Shown here in pieces: positions 32,338 to 40,699 of a DNA stretch of 64,000 nucleotides. The notes under the pieces were generated by a model, which searched no databases, was not told the DNA's origin, and saw only the letters and a program-made list of their open reading frames with translations. The stretch is from Thermomicrobium roseum DSM 5159 (GTDB taxonomy: Bacteria > Chloroflexota > Chloroflexia > Thermomicrobiales > Thermomicrobiaceae): the NCBI RefSeq assembly GCF_000021685.1, contig NC_011959.1, forward strand, positions 1,842,199 through 1,906,198, in the 5' to 3' direction. Each line of letters opens with the position of its first letter. The stretch's first letter is position 1. The translations under genes and the position numbers were made by a program.

Positions 32338-34614
32338 TTACGACGCGTCGCGCGCAGCAGCGAGGGCTGCCTGCCCCAGACTGATCCCGCCGTCGTTGGG
32401 CGGAACCATCCGGTTCACCCAGACCGTCGTCTGGCCGAGAAGCTGCTGCACGCGCGTCAGGAGCAGCATGTTTTGGAAAACTCCTCCTGAGAGGACGACG
32501 TGGCGTATCCCGTAGGCTTCTCGGCAATACGCAGCCACCGAGCAGATCGCGTGGGCGACCGCCTCGTGGAAGGCGCGAGCGATGGCAGCGATGTCGCGCC
32601 CGCGCTGGCGATCGCGAATGACTGCCGCGAGGAGCGGCCGGAAGTCAAGTTCGTGGTTGACGAACGGGAAGGGGTACGGGGCGACCTCACCCGCCTGGCG
32701 GGCCAGATGCTCCAACCAGATCGCTGCCTGCCCCTCGAAGGTGATCGGTCGCGTGAAGCCACAGAGAGCGGCAACCGTGTCGAAGAGTCGCCCCATTGAC
32801 GTCGTGGGGTGGCAGCGCACCCGGCGTCGCAGTACTGTGCAGGCCTCGTCGTACCGCTTCGGGAACGCGAAGGGGGAGGCGTGCAGATCGGGAAGCTCGG
32901 GGAGCATGGCCAAGAATCCGGCCGCTGCTTGCACGGGCCATCGTGCGGCTGCATCTCCACCAGGCAGGAGCACTGGCCGCAGCGATGCCACACGCCGCAG
33001 CCCGCCGACCAGGCTTCCCACGAAGACCTCGCCACCCCAGATACTGCTGTCGTCGCCGTATCCAGTACCATCGAAGGCGAAGCCGACTACGGAATCGTCC
33101 CAGCATTCATGCTCAGCCAGAACGCTGGCGATATGGGCGCGGTGGTGCTGCACCGCGACGTGCGTGCCGGGCAACTCCTGTGCCAGTCGAGTGGAGACAT
33201 ACTCCGGGTGCGCATCGTGGACGATCAGCGCCTCATCGAGGTTGACCTCGTACATGGCGCAAAGGTCGCGGATGGTGGTCGAAAATGCCTCGACGACCGG
33301 CCAATGCTCGAGGTCACCGATGTGCTGGCTCACGAATGCCTGGCCAGCGACGACGAGCGTTACCGTGTTCTTGAGGTCTGCACCGACAGCGAGGATCGGT
33401 CGCGTGGTCGGGAGTGTGGCGACGACGGCTGGTGCAAGGCCGCGCGCACGGCGAACCAGGATGGATCCGCTCGGACCGTGGCGTATAACCGAGTCGTCTA
33501 TCCTTCGGGCGATCGGCCGCTCTCCAACCAGGAACGCGTCGGCGATACCGCTCAGACGAGCGAACGCGTCGTCGTCGCAGAAGGCGATCGGCTCGTCTGA
33601 GCGGTTCGCGCTGGTCATGACGAGAACAGCGGGAGCACCGAAGGCAAAGAGCAAGTAGTGCAAGGGAGCGTACGGCAGCATGATTCCAAAGTCGCGATTC
33701 TCGGGCGCAACACCTGGCAGCTCGATCCTGGCCGGCAGAAGGAGGATGGGGCGAGCTGGACTCCCGAGGAGGGCGCTGGCTGCGTCGTCCAGCTCGACGA
33801 GCTGGGCCGCGGTATCGAGATCTCGAACCATCAAGGCGAACGGTTTCTCCTTGCGGAACTTCCGCTCGCGGAGCGCCCAGACCGCAGCGGCATTCCGTGC
33901 GTCACACGCTAGGTGGTAGCCGCCGATCCCTTTCACAGCGAGAATTTTCCCAGCAACCAACCAGCTAGCCGCCAGACGAACGGCATCCTCTCCTCGGGCG
34001 ACGAGCTGGCCCGTTGCTGTGCACAGTTGGTACTGCGGTCCACAGAGCGGGCAGGCGATCGGCTGGGCGTGGAAGCGCCGATCTCCAGGATCGTGGTATT
34101 CCCGGTCACAATCAGGGCAGAGGGACCAATCCTTCATGGTCGTGCGTGGCCGGTCATAGGGTAAGGAGAGGATGATACTGTAGCGGGGCCCGCAGTTCGT
34201 GCAATTGATATACGGGTAGTGGAAGCGCCGATCGGCTGGGTCGAACAGCTCGCGCAGGCACGCGTCGCATGTCGCTAGGTCAGGCGACACGCGAGTCGTC
34301 GGTCGGTCACCTTGGGCGCTCTCGCGGATCGTGAACTGTGCGAAGCCGATCGGCCGAGTCTGCTGGACACTCAGGCTCGCGATGCGGGCGGCTGGCGGTG
34401 GGTTGGACTCCAGCTCGGACAGGAAGGTCGCGAGCGCGGGCTCGGGTCCCTCGACTACGATCTCGACGCCCTGTTCCGTATTGAGCACCCATCCCCCTAA
34501 CCCGAGCCTCGTCGCCAGGCGATAGACGAAGGGCCGGAAGCCGACTCCCTGGACGACACCGGTGACACGAATGGACCAGGCCAGGATGCGTGATCTTTCA
34601 GATCGTGCAGCCAC
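32338..34614 (-). CDS. hypF: Carbamoyltransferase HypF, [NiFe]-hydrogenase maturation
   Basis: The 758-residue protein makes the thiocarboxamide on HypE from carbamoyl phosphate, the source of the CN ligands of the active-site iron. Domains run in order: acylphosphatase (VTGVVQGVGFRPFVYRLA, from residue 17), two zinc fingers (CDACLRELFDPADRRFHYPY with CTNC, and CPDCDREYHDPGDRRFHAQP with CPLC), YrdC-like (about 215-400) and the Kae1/HypF-C carbamoyltransferase domain with VAVQHHRAHIASVLAEHE, FAFDGTGYGDDSSIWGGE and VVLSGGVFQNMLL. The start is GTG and overlaps the glutaredoxin gene by 17 nt. It is the last gene of the hydrogenase operon. Confidence 0.96.
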   Translation of the reverse strand: MAARSERSRILAWSIRVTGVVQGVGFRPFVYRLATRLGLGGWVLNTEQGVEIVVEGPEPALATFLSELESNPPPAARIASLSVQQTRPIGFAQFTIRESAQGDRPTTRVSPDLATCDACLRELFDPADRRFHYPYINCTNCGPRYSIILSLPYDRPRTTMKDWSLCPDCDREYHDPGDRRFHAQPIACPLCGPQYQLCTATGQLVARGEDAVRLAASWLVAGKILAVKGIGGYHLACDARNAAAVWALRERKFRKEKPFALMVRDLDTAAQLVELDDAASALLGSPARPILLLPARIELPGVAPENRDFGIMLPYAPLHYLLFAFGAPAVLVMTSANRSDEPIAFCDDDAFARLSGIADAFLVGERPIARRIDDSVIRHGPSGSILVRRARGLAPAVVATLPTTRPILAVGADLKNTVTLVVAGQAFVSQHIGDLEHWPVVEAFSTTIRDLCAMYEVNLDEALIVHDAHPEYVSTRLAQELPGTHVAVQHHRAHIASVLAEHECWDDSVVGFAFDGTGYGDDSSIWGGEVFVGSLVGGLRRVASLRPVLLPGGDAAARWPVQAAAGFLAMLPELPDLHASPFAFPKRYDEACTVLRRRVRCHPTTSMGRLFDTVAALCGFTRPITFEGQAAIWLEHLARQAGEVAPYPFPFVNHELDFRPLLAAVIRDRQRGRDIAAIARAFHEAVAHAICSVAAYCREAYGIRHVVLSGGVFQNMLLLTRVQQLLGQTTVWVNRMVPPNDGGISLGQAALAAARDAS

Positions 34615-34825
34615 GACCCTGCCACCCGATCAAGACTACCCGGCCATCCTCGACCAGGACCGGGATCGTTCGCCTGCCACCCGTGAGTTGGAGGAGACGC
34701 TGGCGTGCATCGACGTCGGCATCGACGTCGTATTCGATGAACGCGACTCCTCGCCACTCCAGTGACGACCGTAATTCGGCAGTGTACGGACACCAGCGCG
34801 TTCCGTATAGCTCAAGCCGTCCCAT
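34598..34825 (-). CDS. Glutaredoxin-like protein in the hydrogenase operon
   Basis: This 75-residue thioredoxin-fold protein has the redox motif Cys-Pro-Tyr-Thr (TRWCPYTAELRSSLEWRGV, Cys at residue 11), the cis-proline segment RTIPVLVEDG and a C-terminal glutathione-binding-like tail. It overlaps the SIS gene (14 nt) and hypF (17 nt), so its translation is tied to hydrogenase maturation. It could keep cysteines of the maturation proteins or of the large subunit reduced under oxygen; this is inference. The ATG giving MGRLELYG is used; an upstream in-frame start adds basic residues and lies inside the SIS gene. Confidence 0.85.
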   Translation of the reverse strand: MGRLELYGTRWCPYTAELRSSLEWRGVAFIEYDVDADVDARQRLLQLTGGRRTIPVLVEDGRVVLIGWQGRGCTI

Positions 34826-35999
34826 AGAGCGTGACCTCCAACGCCTCGCGCAGAACATGGTACGCCGAGGCCTGGGCTTCCTGGATGCGCGGAATGTAGT
34901 CGCAATGAACGACGATCGCGTGGTCGACGAGCTGCCGCCGCAGAATCTCGCCGCCGTCGTAGCCGAGCAAGCCGACCGTCAAGAGACCTCGCTTCCGGGC
35001 CTCCTCCAGCGCCATGATCACGTTCGTCGATCCTCCACTGGTCGAGAAGCCGATCACCACGTCGTGAGCCTGCGCATGCGGAATCAGCTGGCGCAGGAAC
35101 ATCACCTCCTGGCCCACATCGTTGGCAATCGCTGTCAAGTTGGCTGGCTCGAGAGCCAGCGAGATGGCCGGGAGAGAGTGGTATCCTGCCGGCGGCATGA
35201 CGCAGTCCACGGCCAGGTCATTGGCGTCGGTCGCCGAGCCACCATTCCCGAGGCAGATCAGCTTGCCGCCCCGCTCCAGGCGTTGGGCGATCGCGACCGC
35301 CGTATCGGCGATCACTCCGGCCTGTTCCCTGGCGAGTTCCGCGCGCAATCGCTCAACCTCCTCCGCCTTGGCTATGATCGAGCCTGCGACCTCCGGCTCG
35401 ACCGCTCGCAGGTCGACTGGCGTTCCACCGAGGAACGGGTAAAACGCCGCCAGTTCACCGACCTCGTACCCCGCAAGCTGCCGGTGCTCGAAGAAGACGT
35501 GCACCGTCTCCCACAGGGTGTGGTAGAGCACCTCGAGGAGTTCCTGGTGAATGAACGGGTCAGCGGTCGGGGTCTCGACCGCATAGTCCGCGCTCTCTCC
35601 TTTTCCGGGAAGGGCGAGGGTCAGTGCGCCGCGGGAACGCAAAACGGCCAAAATGCGCTGAACAAGCGGATCTCCTTCCGGGGAGCCGAACCCCATGACG
35701 ATGTCCTGCGGTTGTAGGATCGCTGTACTCCATTCGGCGAAGGAGAGGCTCAGGTCCAGCGCTGGCAAGGCGCGCTTGCCGACGATGACTGGGTGGATGA
35801 ACTCGACCGACACGTGTTGCGCGTCGGTTGCATACGGACCTCGACCGAACGCGAGCAGGCGTCCGCCGGCGAGAAACCGCTCTGCCATCTCGCGGCAAAT
35901 CGCTGCGAGGCGCTCAGCCTCGCACGGAAAGAACGCACGCGAGAGCGTATTCCGCTCGAGCAGCCGGTCATGGACGAACCTCGAGAGCGGCTGGCCCAT
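34812..35999 (-). CDS. Double SIS-domain protein (phosphosugar isomerase-like) of the hydrogenase operon
   Basis: This 395-residue protein has two SIS folds. The first covers about residues 35-165 (GRLLAFGRGPYATDAQHVSVEF, DIVMGFGSPEGDP) and the second about 215-375 (GGKLICLGNGGSATDANDLAVD and VVIGFSTSGGSTNVIMALEEA). The second resembles GmhA, sedoheptulose-7-phosphate isomerase, including its GNGGSA and STSGGS phosphate loops. SIS proteins of this kind occur in group 1h hydrogenase clusters of actinobacteria, but their role in hydrogenase assembly is not known. It starts 27 nt after hypE and overlaps the glutaredoxin gene. Confidence 0.87.
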   Translation of the reverse strand: MGQPLSRFVHDRLLERNTLSRAFFPCEAERLAAICREMAERFLAGGRLLAFGRGPYATDAQHVSVEFIHPVIVGKRALPALDLSLSFAEWSTAILQPQDIVMGFGSPEGDPLVQRILAVLRSRGALTLALPGKGESADYAVETPTADPFIHQELLEVLYHTLWETVHVFFEHRQLAGYEVGELAAFYPFLGGTPVDLRAVEPEVAGSIIAKAEEVERLRAELAREQAGVIADTAVAIAQRLERGGKLICLGNGGSATDANDLAVDCVMPPAGYHSLPAISLALEPANLTAIANDVGQEVMFLRQLIPHAQAHDVVIGFSTSGGSTNVIMALEEARKRGLLTVGLLGYDGGEILRRQLVDHAIVVHCDYIPRIQEAQASAYHVLREALEVTLYGTA

Positions 36000-36026
36000 C
36001 GCGTCCCTCCTCAGGAGCGCTGCGAA

Positions 36027-37067
36027 CTAGCAGATGCGTGGCAGTGGGTCACCGACCAGCATGTCAACGACGCGCCGGCCTCCGTAAGCAGTGGTTACGG
36101 TGACGACACCCGGTGGGTGTGTCTCGATGGTTCCGATGCAGGCAGCATCCTGACCTCCAGGTACGCTGCGCAGCGCGGCGAGCGCTGCGTCGGCCCACTC
36201 TGGTGCCACGACCACCAGGAGCTGCCCCTCGTTGGCGATATGGAGGGGGTCGAGTCCGAGGACTTCGCAGGCACCACGGACTGCATCACGGACAGGTATA
36301 GCTTCTTCCTCGAGAACGACCGCCAAACCAGTGTCGCGCGCCAGCTCATTGAGGGCTGTTGCCACGCCGCCTCGTGTGGGATCGCGCATCCAGCGGAGAC
36401 CAGGAGCCGCTGTGGCGGTGAGCGCATCGACGAATGGTGTGAGGGGGCGCGTATCGGAGACTAGATCAGCCTCCAGATCCAGCTCCCCGCGAGCCAGGAG
36501 CACCGTGATGCCGTGATCCCCAATGGGGCCGGAGACGAGCACCCGGTCGCCGGGTTGGACGAAGCCCGATCCGAGGCGGAGCCGGGGATCGACGAACCCG
36601 AGGCCAGTGGTGACGATGTACAGCCCATCAGCCTTGCCGTGCTCCACGACCTTGGTATCGCCGGTCACCACCGGAACTCCGGCACGCGCTGCTGCTGCCG
36701 CCAGTGCCTCGACCTCAGCACGGAGAACGTCGCTAGAGAGTCCAGCCTCCACGATGAACGCAGCTGCCAGGGCGAGCGGGCGGGCGCCGCTGACCGCGAG
36801 GTCATTGATCGTTCCGTTAACCGCGAGCTCACCGATGGAGCCGCCGGGAAAGCGGAGGGGGCGCACCACGAAGGCATCCGTCGTCAGCGCCAGTGTACCG
36901 TGGCCGGTCGCGAGCAGGGCGGCATCATGCAACTCGGCGAGCATCGGATTCATGAGCAGCGGCAGGAAAAGTCCCTCGATGAGCCGTCGGCTTGCCTTGC
37001 CACCTGCTCCATGGGCAAGCTCGATGGTCGAGTCGTGAAAGGGAAGACCGACGATCGTCGCACGCAT
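36027..37067 (-). CDS. hypE: Carbamoyl dehydratase HypE, [NiFe]-hydrogenase maturation
   Basis: This 346-residue ATP-dependent dehydratase turns the C-terminal thiocarboxamide made by HypF into thiocyanate for the Fe(CN)2CO unit. It has LAHGAGGKASRRLIEGLF at the N-terminus, LALTTDAFVVRPL, ELAVNGTINDLAVSGA, VVTGDTKVVEHGKADGLYI and MRDPTRGGVATALNELA, and ends in PRIC, with the essential C-terminal Cys as the last residue. The ATG follows GAGGAG and lies 2 nt after hypD. Length and motifs are complete. Confidence 0.96.
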   Translation of the reverse strand: MRATIVGLPFHDSTIELAHGAGGKASRRLIEGLFLPLLMNPMLAELHDAALLATGHGTLALTTDAFVVRPLRFPGGSIGELAVNGTINDLAVSGARPLALAAAFIVEAGLSSDVLRAEVEALAAAAARAGVPVVTGDTKVVEHGKADGLYIVTTGLGFVDPRLRLGSGFVQPGDRVLVSGPIGDHGITVLLARGELDLEADLVSDTRPLTPFVDALTATAAPGLRWMRDPTRGGVATALNELARDTGLAVVLEEEAIPVRDAVRGACEVLGLDPLHIANEGQLLVVVAPEWADAALAALRSVPGGQDAACIGTIETHPPGVVTVTTAYGGRRVVDMLVGDPLPRIC

Positions 37068-37069
37068 CG

Positions 37070-38185
37070 CTACGCACTCCTCGTCGCCGAGAGCCGGTGG
37101 ACGTAGTGATAGTAGGCTGCACACGCGCCCTCGTTGGAGACCATCAGGGCACCGATAGGATGCTCTGGAGTGCACTCTCGACCGAACAGCTTGCATTGTG
37201 GCGGCTTCAGCACCCCTTTGAGCACCTCACCGCACTGGGCTGCCTTGGGATCGGTAACCCGGATCCCGGGGATGTCGAACCGCACCTCTGCGTCCCAGTC
37301 GGCGTAGGCTGGTGCGATCTTGAAGGCTGATTGCGAGATGAAGCCCAGCCCGCGCCACTCGAAGTACGGTCGGAGCTCGAAGACTTCAGCCATCGCCTTG
37401 AGTGCTGCTGGGTTCCCGTTCCAGGGGACGACGCGCCGGTACTGGTTTTCGACTTCGGCTCGCCCTTCTCGCAGCTGGCGCAAGATCATGAGGATCGCCT
37501 GGAGGAGGTCGAGCGGCTCGAAGCCGGAGACGACTAAGGGTTTCCCGTAGTCGCGCGCCACGAACAGGTACGGGCGACAGCCGATCACGGTGGAGACGTG
37601 TCCTGGACCGATGAACCCGTCCAAGCGCATATCGGGGGAATCGAGAATCGCGCGGATGGCAGGGACGATGAGAACGTGGTTACAGAACACCGAGAAGTTC
37701 CGGATCCCCAGCTGCTTGGCGCGCATGAGCGTGAGTGCCGTCGATGGTGCTGTGGTCTCGAAGCCGATCGCAAAGAAGACCACGTGCTTTTGCGGATTGG
37801 CCTGGGCGAGCTTCAAGGCATCCAGCGGGGAGTAGACCATGCGGACATCCGCGCCACGGGCCTGGTACTCGAGCGGTGTTCCCTTGCGTCCGGGCACGCG
37901 CATCATGTCGCCGAAGGCGGCGAAGATCACGTTCGGCTGCTCAGCCAGCGCCAGGCCATCGTCGATCCGGCCCATCGGCAACACGCAGACTGGGCAACCG
38001 GGCCCGTGCACCAGCTCGATCATAGGCGGAAGAAGCTCAGGCAGGCCGTGGCGATAAATCGCGTGGGTATGCCCGCCGCAGACTTCCATGATCCGATAGT
38101 GCCGCTCTGGGTCGACCGCCCGCCAAATCTCTGCTGCCACTGCTCGGATGAGCTTTGGGTCGCGGAGTTCGTCAACGTATCGCAT
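37070..38185 (-). CDS. hypD: HypD, iron-sulfur scaffold for the Fe(CN)2CO cofactor
   Basis: This 371-residue protein forms with HypC the scaffold on which the Fe(CN)2CO group is built. Characteristic blocks are MEVCGGHTHAIYRHGL, ELVHGPGCPVCVLPMGRID, FAAFGDMMRVPG, FAIGFETTAPSTA, FCNHVLIVPAI and a Cys-containing [4Fe-4S] region near the C-terminus (AAQCGEVLKGVLKPPQCKLFGREC). The second of two adjacent ATGs is used because GGAGG lies 5 nt before it. It overlaps the HypC-like gene by 14 nt and is followed by hypE after 2 nt. Confidence 0.96.
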   Translation of the reverse strand: MRYVDELRDPKLIRAVAAEIWRAVDPERHYRIMEVCGGHTHAIYRHGLPELLPPMIELVHGPGCPVCVLPMGRIDDGLALAEQPNVIFAAFGDMMRVPGRKGTPLEYQARGADVRMVYSPLDALKLAQANPQKHVVFFAIGFETTAPSTALTLMRAKQLGIRNFSVFCNHVLIVPAIRAILDSPDMRLDGFIGPGHVSTVIGCRPYLFVARDYGKPLVVSGFEPLDLLQAILMILRQLREGRAEVENQYRRVVPWNGNPAALKAMAEVFELRPYFEWRGLGFISQSAFKIAPAYADWDAEVRFDIPGIRVTDPKAAQCGEVLKGVLKPPQCKLFGRECTPEHPIGALMVSNEGACAAYYHYVHRLSATRSA

Positions 38186-38435
38186 CATCGCCTCCAACGC
38201 GCACGAGTGCGACTCCGAGGTGCACGAGCAGCACGTCCCCTGGCATCACATCGGGGACGAAGTCGAGAGCAACGATCGCTCTCTGGCCCACGCGATCTTC
38301 GCACACCGCTTGGTTTCCCTCCACTGCCACGACCACGACAGGGACAGCGAGGTCACCACAGGTGACACAGCCGTCCCGATCGAGGGTACAGCTTCCGTAG
38401 TGCCAAAGTTCAGGATGAACGTCAGTCTGACGCAT
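38172..38435 (-). CDS. HypC-like protein lacking the N-terminal Cys
   Basis: This 87-residue protein aligns over its last 50 residues with HypC/HupF chaperones (a beta-barrel ending in PGDVLLVHLGVALVRV), but it lacks the Met-Cys start that HypC uses to hold the iron unit. In place of that it has a 25-residue extension and a CVTCGD motif (Cys23 and Cys26, with another Cys at 16). Such variants occur with group 1h hydrogenases beside a normal HypC. It overlaps hypC by 14 nt and hypD by 14 nt. It may be a second, differently loaded scaffold partner of HypD (inference). Confidence 0.8.
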   Translation of the reverse strand: MRQTDVHPELWHYGSCTLDRDGCVTCGDLAVPVVVVAVEGNQAVCEDRVGQRAIVALDFVPDVMPGDVLLVHLGVALVRVGGDDAIR

Positions 38436-38697
38436 CGAAGATATATCCTTGCACTTCTTCCATCGCTTGCGCGTCTTCGCCGAGTGCTTCCAGGAGACGG
38501 AGCTGGGCTGCCGCTTCCGCCTCGCTCACTTTGCTCAGGGCGAAGCCGACATGGATCAGGACCCAATCCCCAGCTTGCAGGCCGTCGTCCCACACGAGTT
38601 CGACGTTGATCCGCCGCCGGACCCCGAGCACGTTCACGAGCGCGACACGCGAGTCCGTATCGAGGTCAATCACCTGCCCCGGAATCGCGAGACACAC
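38422..38697 (-). CDS. hypC: HypC hydrogenase maturation chaperone
   Basis: This 91-residue chaperone starts Met-Cys-Leu-Ala-Ile-Pro-Gly, with the essential Cys2 that coordinates the iron precursor with HypD and later binds the large subunit. The core RRRINVELVWDDGLQAGDWV then VLIHVGFALSKVSEAEA is canonical. The start codon is GTG and overlaps the end of hypB by 32 nt. Its own 3' end overlaps the HypC-like gene. Confidence 0.95.
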   Translation of the reverse strand: MCLAIPGQVIDLDTDSRVALVNVLGVRRRINVELVWDDGLQAGDWVLIHVGFALSKVSEAEAAAQLRLLEALGEDAQAMEEVQGYIFDASD

Positions 38698-39388
38698 GGT
38701 CAGCTCCCTTCTTCGCTCCCCACTGCGTCAACTGAAGCGCTCGCTGCTGCTGGAGCCAGTCCAACCAGGCCCCGAGGCCGACCCCGGTGCGTGCCGACAC
38801 CGTGAGGATCGCTACTCGCGCATTCACCCGTCGCACTGCCTCCGTGAAGCGCTCCTCGTCGAAGGCGAGGAGCGGTGCCAAGTCCCACTTCGTCAGCAGG
38901 ATGAGGTCAGCCTGGTGGACGAGGGGCGGATACTTTTCCGGTTTGTCTTCTCCCTCAGTCACGGCGAAAAGGACGACTCGAGCCGCTTCCCCGAGATCGA
39001 ACGCTGCGGGGCAAACGAGATTGCCCACATTCTCGATGAACAGGTACTCGAGCTCATCGAGGTTCCAACCGTCGAGCGCTGCCTGGATCATCGCTGCCTC
39101 AAGATGGCACGTTGTGCCGGTCGTGATCTGGCGGACACGCCCACCTGCCTGGGCGAGACGCCGCGCATCGTTGTCCGTCGCGAGGTCACCGACGATGACT
39201 CCGACGTGGCTTCCTCCGCCGAGTGCCTGCACGGTCGCTTCGAGAAGCGTCGTCTTTCCAGCACCCGGACTCGACGCGAGGTTGACCACGAAGGTGCCAG
39301 CTCGGAGGAACCGCCAGCGCAACTCCGAAGCCTGCGCGTCGTTGCGGGCGAGAAGCCGTTGCTCGAAGCGAATCAGGCGTTCATCCAC
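38666..39388 (-). CDS. hypB: HypB, GTPase for nickel insertion
   Basis: This 240-residue SIMIBI GTPase works with HypA to insert nickel. It has the P-loop NLASSPGAGKTTLLEA, VIVGDLATDNDA, TGTTCHLEA (metal-binding Cys-His), FIENVGNLVCPAAFDLGE and LLTKWDLAP. There is no N-terminal histidine-rich nickel-storage stretch. The start is GTG, with GGAGG about 7 nt before it, and overlaps hypA by 8 nt. The G1-G4 motifs are intact, so it should be functional. Confidence 0.95.
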   Translation of the reverse strand: MDERLIRFEQRLLARNDAQASELRWRFLRAGTFVVNLASSPGAGKTTLLEATVQALGGGSHVGVIVGDLATDNDARRLAQAGGRVRQITTGTTCHLEAAMIQAALDGWNLDELEYLFIENVGNLVCPAAFDLGEAARVVLFAVTEGEDKPEKYPPLVHQADLILLTKWDLAPLLAFDEERFTEAVRRVNARVAILTVSARTGVGLGAWLDWLQQQRALQLTQWGAKKGADRVSRDSGAGD

Positions 39389-39776
39389 GACGCACCTCCG
39401 CAGCGACCAGCTCGAGCTCCCGGCCTCCTACGACCGTCAGGGCTGCTGCGCCGCACGCTGGGCAGGCAGGTGGTAGCCAGCTTATCCAGGAGCCGAGGCC
39501 ATCTCGGTTGTCCATGACATCTGCACCGCTCAAGTTCGTCTCCTGGCCGCACTCCTCACAGCGGAGGACGATCGGCGGGACCTGGATAGCGAGGATCGCA
39601 CCTTCCGCTATCGTGCCGACCGCCGCGATCTCGAAGGCTGACCGAAGCGCTGGCTCGATCACGCCAGAAAGAGGACCGATCTTCAGGTGGATGACCTCTA
39701 TCCGCACGTCAGGATGCGTACCCAAGGATTCGGTCAGCGCATCGATCAGGCTGAGTGCGACAGAGAGTTCGTGCAT
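39381..39776 (-). CDS. hypA: HypA, nickel metallochaperone
   Basis: The 131-residue protein begins MHELSVALSLI, with the nickel-binding Met1-His2, and carries a zinc finger of two Cys pairs (CEEC at about residues 74-77 and CPAC at about 107-110), with a longer loop between them than in E. coli HypA. It delivers nickel to the large subunit with HypB. It lies 15 nt after the 79-residue gene. Confidence 0.94.
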   Translation of the reverse strand: MHELSVALSLIDALTESLGTHPDVRIEVIHLKIGPLSGVIEPALRSAFEIAAVGTIAEGAILAIQVPPIVLRCEECGQETNLSGADVMDNRDGLGSWISWLPPACPACGAAALTVVGGRELELVAAEVRRG

Positions 39777-39791
39777 CCTTCCTTTCCGTCC

Positions 39792-40031
39792 TCACCGCCG
39801 AGGCGTGAGTATGCGCAGCAGCGCATCCTTGGCCAGGTCACCCGCCAGCCCGAGCAGCCAGCTCTGCTTCCCCAGCCGCTCGGCTACCAGGGAAGCCGCG
39901 ACGCGGGAGAGGTCCCGAACGAGGCCCGACTGCGCGAGCGCGCGCAGCGCGCTGACTGTCTGGTCCATTCCGACTTGACCCTGGCGTGCTCCGATGACAT
40001 AGCCGACGACGAACGCGGCGATGACGTCCAT
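39792..40031 (-). CDS. Small protein of the hydrogenase operon, unknown function
   Basis: This 79-residue product has a hydrophobic N-terminus (DVIAAFVVGYVIGARQG), possibly one membrane helix, then an amphipathic helical region and a basic end (LTPRR). I do not recognise a family. GAGGGGG precedes the ATG. It sits between the DUF6893-like micro-gene (63 nt gap) and hypA (15 nt gap), firmly inside the hydrogenase operon. It could be a membrane anchor or assembly factor; that is inference. Confidence 0.75.
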   Translation of the reverse strand: MDVIAAFVVGYVIGARQGQVGMDQTVSALRALAQSGLVRDLSRVAASLVAERLGKQSWLLGLAGDLAKDALLRILTPRR

Positions 40032-40094
40032 CTCTTCATCCCCCTCCCTCAGCTGTGCTCATGACCACGCAGCTCGACACGCATGGGACCGCCC

Positions 40095-40199
40095 TCACAT
40101 TTCCCGAATACGCAGGTATCGCTCGAGATCAGGGAGCGACTGGACAATGAGCACGGCAATCGCCACCAGAAAGAACCACCTCACCAGTCGTCCCAACAT
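40095..40199 (-). CDS. 34-residue single-pass membrane peptide, DUF6893-like
   Basis: A micro-gene of 34 codons starts at ATG 40199 behind a near-perfect AAAGGAGG ribosome site (6 nt spacing) and ends at TGA. The product has a basic start (LGRLVRW), a hydrophobic helix (about residues 8-22), then a SLPDLERYLRIREM tail. That tail resembles the DUF6893 family of tiny proteins seen in actinobacterial hydrogenase clusters, from memory of the family. The gene overlaps the protease gene upstream by 19 nt, so it is coupled. It may tether the soluble hydrogenase to the membrane or quinone site (inference). Confidence 0.75.
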   Translation of the reverse strand: MLGRLVRWFFLVAIAVLIVQSLPDLERYLRIREM

Positions 40200-40699
40200 G
40201 ATGAACCTCCTTTCTCTTCGACAGACGTGCCGACGAGTTCTGCCAACTGCTCGAGCACGAGCTGAACCGCCTGGTCGACTGCTGCGGCAACTGGCGGTGT
40301 CAGCTCCATTCCTTCTTCGACCGATCCTGGCTCGCAGCCGATCAATCGGACTCGGACGGTGCGGCCGCGCAGTGCAGACAGAGCGAGCAGCGCCCGGTCC
40401 GGCGTCAGGGCATGTGGGTCGAGGAGCATCGCTTCCCCGACTAGGTCGGGCGATTGCGGTTCCAAGTCGAGGACATAGAGCGTTCCCGGCGGACCGCCAC
40501 GTGAGGTCGCGTCCACCAGGAGAATCGCATCGTAGTCGTTGAGAAGTTCATAGACCAGGTGCACGCTCCTGATTCCAAAGTCGATTGCCGTCACCCAGGG
40601 AGGAAGCGACTCGCGCTGCAAACGTTGCAGCACCGCCGAGCCGAACCCGTCATCGCGCAAAAAGATATTCCCGATCCCGGCAATCAAGGCCCGTGGCAT
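40181..40699 (-). CDS. Hydrogenase maturation protease (HyaD/HybD family)
   Basis: This 172-residue endopeptidase removes the C-terminal tail of the large subunit after nickel is in place. It has the family opening IAGIGNIFLRDDGFGSAVLQ, where Asp17 occupies the usual nickel-sensing Glu position, DAILLVDATSRGGPPGTLYV with the second Asp, and LDPHALTP with the His. It overlaps the 433-residue gene by 16 nt and the micro-gene by 19 nt. Its substrate should be the 21-residue tail of the large subunit in this operon. Confidence 0.92.
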   Translation of the reverse strand: MPRALIAGIGNIFLRDDGFGSAVLQRLQRESLPPWVTAIDFGIRSVHLVYELLNDYDAILLVDATSRGGPPGTLYVLDLEPQSPDLVGEAMLLDPHALTPDRALLALSALRGRTVRVRLIGCEPGSVEEGMELTPPVAAAVDQAVQLVLEQLAELVGTSVEEKGGSSCWDDW

